This document shows, piece after piece, positions 33,859 to 46,300 of a DNA stretch of 64,000 nt (position 1 is the stretch's first letter; each line of letters begins with the position of its first letter). The notes below the pieces were generated by a model, which worked only from the letters and a program-made list of their open reading frames with translations, was not told where the DNA came from and did no database searches. Both the position numbers and the translations under genes were made by a program. The DNA is from Gerris lacustris. Lineage: Eukaryota; Arthropoda; Insecta; Hemiptera; Gerridae. Location of the stretch: contig OX578284.1 in the NCBI GenBank assembly GCA_951217055.1, positions 41,505,467 to 41,569,466 on the forward strand. Reading direction: 5' to 3'.

Positions 33859-34374
33859 TTAGAGATTGTAAAAGAATATATTGTACAACTGAGGATTTTT
33901 ATGAAGTATATTCACATAAGAATCTCTGTCTTTTTCAGAGAGAACTCCAGTATTCTGAGTCACTGGTTCTTCTTTGGACTGCTTTTTTGAGTCATTTTGT
34001 AACGCTTCTATATCAATCAATCTAGATTGTATTTGCTTACGTACCGCCCTAGTCTCAGAACTGGATGTTTTCATGGGGGATGGCATATGGACTGCCTTGG
34101 ATAATCTTTTGGCCAATTCTGAAGTTCTTGACATTTTCCGAACACCTTCGTGTATAGAAGCAGGATATTTGTCTGATATCATTGTTGAGCGATGGGTTTT
34201 GTAACATTTGGGTTTTTGAAACAGTTGTGAGACGGAATAACGACTTGGTAAGGGAGATGGAAGAACTTGCCTTATCAGATGATCTATAAATGAAGCAGCT
34301 CTTAATTTAGCTTTGGATCGAGTTTTTCGCTTGTGTCTTACCTCTCTAGTGTCTATAAGTTTTCTCTGGACTAT
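33859..34374 (-). CDS. gene A terminal exon
   Basis: A 516-base exon after the acceptor CATTTTAG, 171 residues and TAA. It begins IVQRKLIDTREVRHKRKTRS, a strongly basic stretch, and continues with Ser/Lys-rich sequence (SELAKRLSKAVHMPSPMKTS) to HKNPQLYNIFFYNL. No domain recognised. The exon is long compared with the others, as terminal exons often are. Confidence 0.75.
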   Translation of the reverse strand: MVQRKLIDTREVRHKRKTRSKAKLRAASFIDHLIRQVLPSPLPSRYSVSQLFQKPKCYKTHRSTMISDKYPASIHEGVRKMSRTSELAKRLSKAVHMPSPMKTSSSETRAVRKQIQSRLIDIEALQNDSKKQSKEEPVTQNTGVLSEKDRDSYVNILHKNPQLYNIFFYNL

Positions 34375-37300
34375 CTAAAATGGAGGAAAAAATATAGTTA
34401 GTCGGTTATAAAAACTAACACCTATTATTCAATTACGATATTTCAAAATTGGGAAAATCTGAAATAACTTATGGATGTGGTAACACTACTTCTTGATCAT
34501 AAAATGATTATGGAACCATCTGTAGTCTACATTAGACAAACCATGGAATTACTTAACAATCTGTTGAGTTCTGTTGAAGATAAAAGATATAAATAAAAAA
34601 AGTGCTTATTTTGAAAATAAATCAATGGGCGCAGAAGATTAAAACTTACATGGGACCAAAAATTAACAACAATCTACCACCCAAATTTCATTAAAATCAA
34701 ACAACTAGACAGACAGACAGACACGGGACCAAAAAATGTTCTCCGATCTCTGAAACAGATTTCTAAACAGAATTTTTGAATTGGAGACAAAACATTGTAG
34801 TTACCTTCGGTAAGAAGACAATAATGGGTGTAAAAGCATAAAATCAATATGGATGAGAGGAAGCTAGTGCAACAACAATATGCAGACAATCTTTAAACAT
34901 ATTTAAAAAGTGTTTATCAAGAGGTTGTTTACTTTTTATTTTAAATTATCAGCTAAATTAGGTTTAATTTCATCATTAACTCGGAAACAAGATTTCTTTC
35001 GGGAAAACGAGTTATAATTGTTAGATTTTTATTAAAATGGACAACATTTTAGATTTTTATTTAATAAAAATTGTCAAAACTGTTTTCGATGAATCTTCTT
35101 CTTTTTTTTTTCACTTATTTTAGAGTATTTCTGAAATGGTGCCCCTTAAATTTAGAGCTAAATTTTTTATTTTTTTTATTTGGCCTCAAGGTAATGATTT
35201 TACTGAACATAAAAAGTAATTCATATTTTACGATTTTGGTAGTATTCATACAACGGAAAGATTAAATTTTAATTTAAATCAAATTATAATTATTATTAAC
35301 TACGGGGAACAGACAGAGAAAAAAAACAAGCGCCGGAATTTGAACCACGGGCCTCTATATTTCCCGTATATATTTAAAAAATAAAAAAAAATAAATAAAT
35401 AAATAAAAAATAATTATTAAGTATAAAAAAATCTCTGATCTTTGGAAATACCTCTTGTGAATAACTTAATGTTTTGTTTTTACTTTACATACCTTGGCTT
35501 CCCAAAACTAAAAGTACGCAATATAAATTATCAGAATGTGCATTGTTTTTTCTTATTACAGCAAGATTAATCAATATATTTTCGAAGTTTCCATTGAAAA
35601 CCAGGACATTGCCCGGAAAACCGGGGCTCCTGGCAATCCTAGCCACGCAACCCGCTATAATATAGTATATAGTGTGTGATCTAATAATCACTTGTTTTTT
35701 ATCAAGACCAACTGCAATGAAAAAGTTTTTTTTATCCATAAATGGATCCCTAAGCTACTGGGAGGGGGGGGGGCAAAAGCAATATTGCCTGTGCCAGCAA
35801 AAAATGTGTTAGTAAAATTACATAAATTATACCTGAGCCATTTGATCTTTGAACGATTTAAGCTTATCCATGCTAATTAGGTATTCATTCTGCTTCATTT
35901 TTTCATCTTTCATGACCAACTCTATTAAGATCTGAAAGATATCCATTAGTTCTTTAACCAAACTACCCCAGTCTTCATCCTTGGAAGGCTCCCAGGGTAG
36001 CCAACCTTTCAAACGTAGTTTAGATTGCATCCTAGCTGCTAAACAACATTCAGACTCCTCTGCCTTTACTTCTTCTACATCCTAAAAAAATTAATTAATC
36101 CTGTGATGTGTGGTTGTGTGAATCTAGACTAATGTTTACGGTAATCTGAGTTTCACCGTAAATTTTGATCTAAATCTCCTTTGCGGCAAAGATCCGGTGT
36201 GCTCAGGGTTGTGTGTATGGAAACGGTTCCTTGGTTTAACGGATATATCCACACCGGTATCTATGAGTTATTTCCAGCTGATGGTCCTGTTTGTTATACT
36301 GGAAGAGTAAATATTTATATTAAGGCTTAATGGGAACAGACTGTAAAACACAAAATACATTCTCACACCCTTAATATTGAAAATATTGGTATGAAAAAAA
36401 GGGTAAATTATCACACTAATTGATAAAAACTGACCTGATTAATCTTGAACCTGGGTGGTAAACCTCACATACTTTTTTTTAATTTAAATACAATAGAATC
36501 CTTCTTTTCCAGTGGTCAGGTAGGAATGAATCCTCATTGGACACCCCTGTCACCAACCTGGTATATGTCGAGACCTATCTGCTATAGTATAAATTTATGT
36601 AGCTCGATGTAGTAGACCACATCTACGAAACCAGGCACAAGTTCAACATTATGTAAAATATTGCAGTGCGGTGTGAGTGTAATGTGTTAAAAATATTTCT
36701 CTATTTTTATTTGCTTGTTGAAAGGAAAAATTGGTTTAACTGGCCATTTTGTAAGCCGGTCATATGTTGGGGGCCAAGGTGGCAGATTAAGAGAGCTTCC
36801 ACTGTAATTTTATCTTTCATTAATAATTATACAATTTATTTTAATTTAATTTGATGTCGCAAATATGATTTAAAGTAATAATTAGATTACGTTTTAGCTT
36901 TCAAACAATCCATTTATATTAGCCAGATCACTATATTCTATGTTTTAGGATATGTTGGGATCGACACCTTTTAGATTGAATATTATTGGGTATAAGTGAT
37001 GGACCACTTTAGGTGTGAATAAATATAAATTTATACCATTTTCAATGAGACGTTTCAACCCTTCTTTATAAGGTCATCCTCAGTGATAGCTTTATTTCTG
37101 TAATAACCACTATAGACAATTAATGAACAATAAAACCTTAATTCAAGGTAATAAAAAATTGAAAAGGTGTCGATCCCATCATATCCTAGAACTTATCACC
37201 TGAAGATAGTCAACGCCAGGACTATCTTCGTTAACTTTCAGAAAGAAGAGAAATCTATTATTAATAAATTCAATAATTGTCTTTTATTACCTTGAATTAA

Positions 37301-40300
37301 GACATTGTTGTTCATTAATTGCCTATTGGGGTTATTACAGAAATAAAGCTATGACTGAGACCTTATAAAGAAGAGTCGAAACGTCTCATTGAAAATGGTA
37401 TAATTTATATTTATTCACACCTAAAGTGGTCCATCACTTATACATAACAAATATATACTATGTGTAACCTCTTTTACTAGCAGTTCACTAATAGCATCAT
37501 CTAACATAGAGTTCATTCTATCTCCAGACCATTTTACATGTTCAGCAAACTCAACCGCAAGCCTACAGTTTAAATCTTCCAAGTCCGTTGTATGCTTCTT
37601 CAAGAGTCTATTCTTTGCACATTCAAATTTGTTGATAGAAATTCTGATTTTTTGACTGAAATTATAATAATTTTTATAAAAAAACCATTAAAAATTATTA
37701 GCAATATTTCATAAATTACTAATTATTTTTATAAAAAAAATTAATCAATATGCTCGACTGTGTTTTTCTCCAGTGTGTGATAGCGACTCATCATAGAAGA
37801 GGTTTAGTTCAATAACCAAACAACGTCTTCACACAAAATAATTGTATTTGTTAGAATTGACTGGTTTCGGCTGTTCTAAAGCAGCCTTCTTCAATACTTG
37901 CACTTTTAGAGTTTCCTTACAACCAACACAGATTATCTGAAGAAGGCTGCTTTAGAACAGCCGAAACCGGTCAGTTGTGACAAATACAATTATTTTGTGC
38001 GAAGAAGTTGTTTGGTTATTGAACTAAACCTCTTCTATGATAATCAATATGCTTTAAAATTCTATGGCCTTAATAAAATCAGCTAATCTTAAGTTAATGC
38101 TAAGGTTGAGAATTAACTAGTATTAAGTAATATTATAATTCTTTATTTTTTTTTACACTTTGTCAAACACTAAGTATATTTGTATGATTTATGCATTAAA
38201 GAAATAATATAAGTCTAATTTGCACATAAGAGAATTAATATCCCTTTGTCAAAAAATACGTTGAGTCGTAGCATTAACTTAAGATATACCGTAAAATCTT
38301 GTCAACTCCAACTTCCAAGTTCTCTTGAGCATCAGGATGCCTTACTACCTCAAGAGGCCCTAATTATGTTATTTAGCCATATATTTTATTAGTAAGCAAT
38401 GTACAAGGTGTAAAGGAAAATCTCAGCATAATAGTTTTCCGAAAGGCAGGAAAAGGATTGAAATTCAATGGGCATGGTAATATTTTGTCTACTCCAACTT
38501 CCAAGTTTTCTTGAGCATCAGGTTACCTTATTACGTGAAAAGGGGTTCATGGTGTAATTGAAAAATTAACATATTGATGATATTACATTAAATAAACATT
38601 TGTTACTATGGTGGATGGATGATAAGGTGTAAAAAAAGAACGAGTTAATCCATTTTTTTCTTATATATTTTCTATTTTAATTTTAACTTAAGAGATTTGA
38701 ATATTCTCGGTGTGGAATTTATTGTTAAATACCCCGATATACCTCTTGGTATTGGGGGTATTGCAGGTTTATATTGTTATATGTTTTGAAATTTTATATT
38801 TATTCAATTTAACGTTTAATGTGTAGTTATTTAAATTGTCTTTATAAAAATCGTTTAAATTAAATCTTTCAGATAAGTATTAACGCTCTCTTATGGAGAC
38901 AGACTTTGTAATTGTTTTACAATTTTTTTTAACTACTCCACAGCACTACGCTATATGCAAGTATTTTGACTAAAAAATCTTAAATTATTAGGATTCTATG
39001 TTAATTATAGTAAAGTTTTACATACTATATTAGACATCATATGAACTGATGAAATTATTTAGTAAATTTAGAAATAAAGACATGATGATCTTAAAAATGG
39101 TTGAAACATCAAGAAAAATGGATTAATTCTTATTTTACACCTTATCATCCATCCACCATAGTAACAAATAAACTTAAAAAGATGTTTTTAACATGTTTTG
39201 TTAAATAAACATAAAAATACAACATACAAGGTATGGGAGAAAATCTAAACATAATATTTTCCCGAAATTGACAATGGAAAGCTAAGAGAAGAGATGATAA
39301 TGATACTATAGAGCAAAAACTATGTTAAAGCAAAAAATGCAATATGGTGTAGTAAAAACGTCAGAGATAAGTTTTTTTTTAGCAATAAATGCATTTTTAC
39401 GATGTAATTTAAAAATAAAAAACTTTAAGGAATTTACTCTATGTTTGGCAAAACATGTTCTTCAATGGCTTTCGTTCCCAGATTGCACTTTTTATGTTAA
39501 TCAACCTCAAAAATTAGAATCCAGTTTCTCTATAAGAGATTCCAATTCCACTAAAACTTTGCAAAACTGTAATAAAGGAAACTTTATTTAATATTTCATA
39601 AAACTAAATGTTCTTTTGGATTTAGTTCTAAGATATGGGCATAATCAAAAGTAGAGTCTATAGCTTGTGCATGAATTTTTTCAAGGACAGACCGTATAGG
39701 TATAGTTAGTACACTTGCTAACTATCACCTGAAACCTGATACGTTTCCTACTTGAAAGGTAAGACACAAAAATGATCATATCAAATGTATGTGTGAATTA
39801 TTGAGTAAATTTTCAATAATTTCACCTGCCCAAGAGACTTCATTGGGTAATTAATAAATTACCTGAGTTTATCCTCATAATCATCGGCAACTGAATCTTC
39901 AAGTAATTTAAGATTATAATTATAGACTTTCTCCAGCAGTTGAGTGTAAGTTTTAATTCTTATCACCATTTCTCTTTCCATATAATCTCTCAGTTCTTCA
40001 GTCACTACCTTTCTATCCTCTTCTAAAGCCATCTTCAACGTTTTAGTCCGGTTTTTCTTAATACACTGAAATTCGTATATATTGTTATACTCATATTTCT
40101 CATCGTGTTTGTATTTGCTGTCAGACAAGACATTAGATAAATATACTCAATGGAATTCTCAATCAATAAAGTTTTTTAAGTCACTTGTGTTTAGCAGAGT
40201 AAAATAATATAATTATAATATGTTTAATAACACATTTTTATATTAATATTTGGCTATTTCTATAAATTAACAAGGAGGATTTTACATAGAAATTCGTCTT

Positions 40301-43300
40301 CTTATGTGACCCTTTGTCTCATTTTAAGATATCAATACAGCTACTCGAATATACAATTGATCTACTTGAATTTCCGAAATCTAATTCTAGTCAAATGAAA
40401 GGTAGGATCTAAGATCAGCAATTTTTTTTTTTTTTTTTTTTTTTTCATTTTCTAGCCCGACAAATTGACATCATGCCCAAAAATTTGTTGATTTCATTGG
40501 AACCCCCTCGGATTTTTCAATCTGACATGTACGTTCATTTTGAACATCAAAGAGGTATTTTTATTTCACTAATTCAGATCTTTATAACTACAGGAGACAT
40601 ACAGAGAAAAATAGACCCCCGCACCGGGACTCGAACCATGGGCCTCCTATTAATCCGTTACAGGTGCTCTTTTAATCTTTCTGTAGTATGAATACTACTA
40701 AAAACTTAAAAATTTAAATTTCTAATTGATTGTACTAGGTACAGGTACTAATTGAGTACTTTATAATTATAAGCGTTAATTCTCAGTCTAGTTCTATTGC
40801 CTTGAATATTTGGCTCACTAGATTTGTAGAATCATTCTCCCGTATAGCTCAGTTGGTAAGAGCACCTGTAACGGATTAATAGGAGGACCCTTCGTTCGAG
40901 TCCCGGTGCAGGGGTCAATTTTTCTCTGTGTCTCCCGTAGTTATTGATAATTACAATTTGATTTAAAGTAAAATTTAATCTTTCCGTAGTATGAATACTA
41001 CTAAAAACTTTAAAAAATTGTAATTTAGATCTGTAAAAGCTTTAGATAGCTAAGATTTTAAGCTGATATTAACACAAAATGAAAGAAAAAATATATAATT
41101 TCATTGCCTTATTTAGGAAAACAGTTCATTATTTAAATTTATAAACTCACCTTGTTCAAGTTTAACATTTCAATGATCTTCTGTTTGACGGCATCCTCTA
41201 GCTGTCCACCTTCTGAACCCACCAAACCTATTCTTGCTTTTTTAAGAAGTTCACTAACCATCTCATCAGTTCTAGTGCGGAGATTAGCTAAGTCTTCATT
41301 GAGGCAGTTCTGATATATTTCTTTTAGTTCTTCTTTTTTCCTATTAAATTCAAGTCCCTTCTCTTTTATCTCCTTTTCCAAAGCTGTATCTCTTGGAGAT
41401 GCTTCTGTCTCAGCTGAAACAACCAAATAACGTTAAATAGAATTTAAATGCATCTGTAAATTCCCTTGATATAGTTGCACCAGACCTTAATCGAATACCT
41501 AGACCTTAAGGCAGTAGCGTACACAGAAAATTTTTTCGGGGGGGGCCCAACCTAATTTAACTTATATGCGGGTTTAGCATACCCCATAATTTATTATAAT
41601 TGTAATTTCTCCCCCTTTTCAACACTTTTTCAATTTTTAACCTCATATTTAATTAAATTAAAATCTTATGAGGTAACACCTCACTATGTGATGTGATCGT
41701 TCTAAAGAACGATTATGTCTCCGATTCCAATAATTCCAAGACAGAAATCTGTTCCAGTTATCAGACATTTTTGATCCCGTTTCTGGCTGTTAGTCTGTCT
41801 CTCGCTCAATCATGGCGAACAATTCTTAAAAACTACTCTTTCGATTTTAATGAAATTCGGATGGCAGTTAATTAGCATATAAAAAGTCCATTGTTTGTCC
41901 TATATAAGGTCCAATCTTCTGGTCCCATTTCCCTCCACCACATTTCTCCACCTGCCACCATTTCTCTTCCACATGTGCACACACACACATTTATTTACAC
42001 CTTATCTTTAAAAATATTCATCTGATTTTATATAACTTATCTGATAGAAGCTCACAGATTAATTTTAACTGTCTGCGCTGTTTAAATTTTGGTAAATTGA
42101 TACTTTAAATCATGTAAAAATCAAACCAATTTTGACTAATTTAAAAAAGGAGGGAAAATTGAGTAAATTTAACATCAATAAAGTATCAATATAGCAATAT
42201 TTTAAGAGCGCAGACGGTTGAAATTATTCTTGGGTTATCTGCGGGCTACTTTAAACAAACCATTAAAATGTCATATAAATCAAATGAGCACTTTTGAAGT
42301 TATAGGTGTAAATAAATCTATGTCTGTGCGAATGTGGAAGAGAAATAAATAGGTGCAGAAGATTGAAACTTATACGGGACCAGCAATGTTATAACCTGTC
42401 TAATTATGTCCTACCATCAAAATTTCAATAAAATTGGACCAATAGCTTTTAAGATATGTTTGTTCGCAAAAATTGAAGGACAGGCGGACACGGGACCCAA
42501 ACTGTACCCTGATATTGAACAGATTTCTGTCTTGGAATTTTTGAAATCGGAGACATAAAAATTGTTCGTTCTTCAGAACTGTCACATATCTTCCGTTTCC
42601 TTTGGTAAGCTCGGAAGCAAAACGTGATCCATACTGCAAAAGCACACGTGGATTTGGAGCACATACGAATTTCAAATTTTTATCTAGAAGATAATTCTTC
42701 TCTAAGAAAATTAAATACCTATTGCAAAACAAAAGAATCATTCGCTCATTCGCTGGGTAATTACATGGGAAATTTAACATCAAATGTTTTCTGAACGCTT
42801 TTTGAGTTTTTAGATTTAAATTTAATATTACTATGTAATATGAAACAGTTTTTTCACAAAATGATTAACCGATTTATTTATATTGCCTCTGTTTTCCCAC
42901 TACATGTCGACGAACACTAGTCCGACCTGAGTCAGCAAGAGGGAAATGCCGCATAGACAAGAAGACCCACGTAGCGTTCTACACACAATCCTGGTCCAAA
43001 ACAAAAATTTGCTACTGAAATCCACAACCATCATTTTCCCGTTTAAGCCAGTCTAGTGTGCATATTTTAATTCAATTAATTTAATTCCATCGGAAAAAGT
43101 TCGAGTTGACTCGGGCCTCATTAAATTTAATGTGCTTAACACCTAGGCCGAGCCGGCGGGTCTATTATTGAACGCATCCCAATTTATTTTGATGCATAAT
43201 TTCCATCGACAAAATCGGGCCTACTAGCGATCAGGCTGATTCATTGTACTCATCCTAATCAATTCAATGCACTTAATTCTATAGCAAAAAATCCGGGCCT

Positions 43301-46300
43301 AGCTGTCAATCGGAGCAGTCTATTTTTACGAATCCAAATCCAATTCATTGCATTAGGATTCGTAATGAATTGAAGCTGTCCTATAATGCAACCTATGCTA
43401 ATGAACTGGACAAAAACCACAAAAAATCATGGAATTCAATTGGCGAAAAATCGGGCCCAGCCGAAATCGGGTCGATCAAGTTTAATATTTTTAGTTCCAC
43501 TGGCAAAAATCAAGGCCTAGTCGGCAAATGAGCCGATTTATTTCATGCTTCCTAATTTAATTCAATGAATCAAATTCCATCAGCAAAAATCTCGGTCCAG
43601 CCAAAATCGGGCCGCTATAGTGTTTAATAGTTTTAGTTTCATCAACAAAAATCCGGGCCCAGCCGACAGTTGGGCCGTTATAATGTTTAATAAATTTAAT
43701 TCCATCGGCCAAAATCTGGGCCCAGCCGACAGTCGGGCCGGTATAATGTTTAATAAATTTAATTCCATCGGCAAAATCCGGGCCCAGCCGACAGTCGGGC
43801 CGGTATAATGTTTAATAAATTTAATTCCATCGGCAAAATCCGGGCCCAGCCGACAGTCGGGCCGGTATAATGTTTAATAAATTTAATTCCATCGGCAAAA
43901 TCCGGGCCCAGCCGACAGTCGGGCCGGTATAATGTTTAATAAATTTAATTCCATCGGCAAAATCCGGGCCCAGCCGACAGTCGGGCCGGTATAATGTTTA
44001 ATAAATTTAATTCCATCAGCAAAATCCAGTTCCATCAGCCGACAGTCGGGCCGGTATAATGTTTAATAAATTTAATTCCATCAGCAAAATCCAGTTCCAT
44101 CAGCCGACAGTCGGGCCGGTATAATGTTTAATAAATTTAATTCCATCAGCAAAATCCGGGCCCAGCCGACAGTCGGGCCGGTATAGTGTTTAATAAATTC
44201 ATTTCCATCGGCGAAATCCGGGCCCAGCCGACAGTCGGGCCGGTATAATGTTTAATAAATTTAATTCCATCGGCAAAATCCAGTTCCAGCCGACAGTCGT
44301 GCCGGTATAGTGTTTAATAAATTTAATTCCATCGGCAAAATCCGGGCCCAGCCGACAGTCGGGCTGGTATAGTGTTTAATAAATTTAATTCCATCGGCAA
44401 AATCCGGCCTCAGCCGACAGTCGGGTCGGTATAGTGTTTAATAAATTTAATTCCATCGGCAAAATCCAGTTCCAGCCGACAGTCGGGCCGGTATAGTGTT
44501 TAATAAATTTAATTCCATCGGCAAAATCCGGGCCCAGCCGACAGTCGGGCTGGTATAGTGTTTAATAAATTTAATTCCATCGGCAAAATCCGGCCTCAGC
44601 CGACAGTCGGGTCGGTATAGTGTTTAATAAATTTATTCTGTCGGCAAATCCGGGCCGAGCTTATTTGGGGTGATTAAGTGTATACAAACCATAAGATAAT
44701 ACTTAATTAATTCCTCTTATTGGAAAACATTTACAGCCAATTCGAATGCATCTGTCATTACTGTGTTTTTTTGGTTTTAAGTGTATGGCGGGTCTTAGGT
44801 ATGTAATCATTTCGGGGGGGGCCAGGGCCCCTTGGGCCCCCCCCTGTGTACGCCACTGCCTTAAGGTATGTGACACATGAGGTATAATAGATTTCTCATT
44901 AAAATAAAAATGATGGGAATACAGTAACATTTTTTTAACTTCATGGGTTAAACAGATTTCAACCTATATTAGGCACCCCTGAACACAATTTAACAAATTT
45001 TGGCCTGGTGTCTATCAGATTGTGTATCTATTTATACCTTATGGTCTTATTTGAACAATACGAGGGGGGTTTATACTATTGTTACTATAATAATAAAATC
45101 AGTTGATTATGTTTTCAGCTTCTTCCATTACTCAATATTACCAACAAAAGATTAACTTGTAACTCAGTTTTCATTTAGTATTGTCATAGGATGCATAAAC
45201 TACCTTTATAAAATTTATGATAGTGAAAATGTAAAATATATTTTTATTTTCTCAGCTCATTATCTACTGTTTTTATTTTCATTTTTATTACTAAGAGAAA
45301 AATTAAAAACATAATTTACGCAATTCATCATCTTCATCATCTTTAAGAGGTATTTTGGAAGGCCTGAATCTTCCCTCTTGTATGGGAGGCTCTTCAAGAA
45401 TAGACTTCATCATCTGAAAGCTATCCGATCTCCATAATCTTTTCATAGCCTTTACTTTCTTCATACCCTGCAAACATTATTTTAATATTAACACATTTTA
45501 AAAAATAAATCTATTATTATTAATGAACTTAAGTTCAAAAAGGTTCTTAGTTGGAATGGTGTTTACCTGGCTTCATGAGGTAAATAGGAATCTAAGCAAT
45601 AAACCTCCAACCTCATATCACCGTGAACTACAATCACATTAAACATCCATCTAATCCCAGGGAGTTGAGACATTTGATAATCATATTTAGTGGATGAGTG
45701 AAGTACCCAATCCCCTCCTGCCCCGAATTACACAGGGTCCATCAATTATGGTCTGTCAGGTTGAACTCCCCCTCCCCCCAGGGGTAGAAAAAAATATTAA
45801 TCTGATAGGCCCTGTCTCCTAGTGGGTTGTAGCCCCACTTTTACAAATGGAGCAAGTAAATTAATTACAATTAGTAAAATAATAGTATCATTATTACAGA
45901 TTTTGGAGTGACTCCTTCGAAGACCATTTTATCTGTTATGTTTTTCAGTCCTTCAGATATGAAAAGCCTGTGATCTTTATCGTTTTCTGAAAATAACATA
46001 GAAAATTAATTTTAAATTATGAGTTTTTAAAAAAAAAAAAACTCCTTACTTTTCCTAAAACAATTATATGACAGAAAGAAATTATTTTTAAGGTTTTTAG
46101 TTAATCAATCACTTATCATGACAACTATACACTCACCTGGCTTTGTCACTGGTGGAGTACCTTCTACAGGCCTAGTGGCTTTATTTTTTTCCCTCACATA
46201 GGTTGGCCATGGAGATGTTAGAGTAAATACTAATTGTAAGACGTGAGACTAGTATAGTTGACATGCTGAACTAGCTGTTCAGCCCACCAGATGCAAAGGT

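Noticed and set aside
40843..40918. Functional tRNA gene
   Set aside because: The A and B boxes are good, but acceptor and anticodon stems do not form a complete cloverleaf, and further copies exist with a shared tail, as in a SINE.
43620..44640. Possible repetitive protein-coding array
   Set aside because: Units of about 62 bp are not a multiple of three and variants shift the frame; it is a minisatellite inside a transposon.
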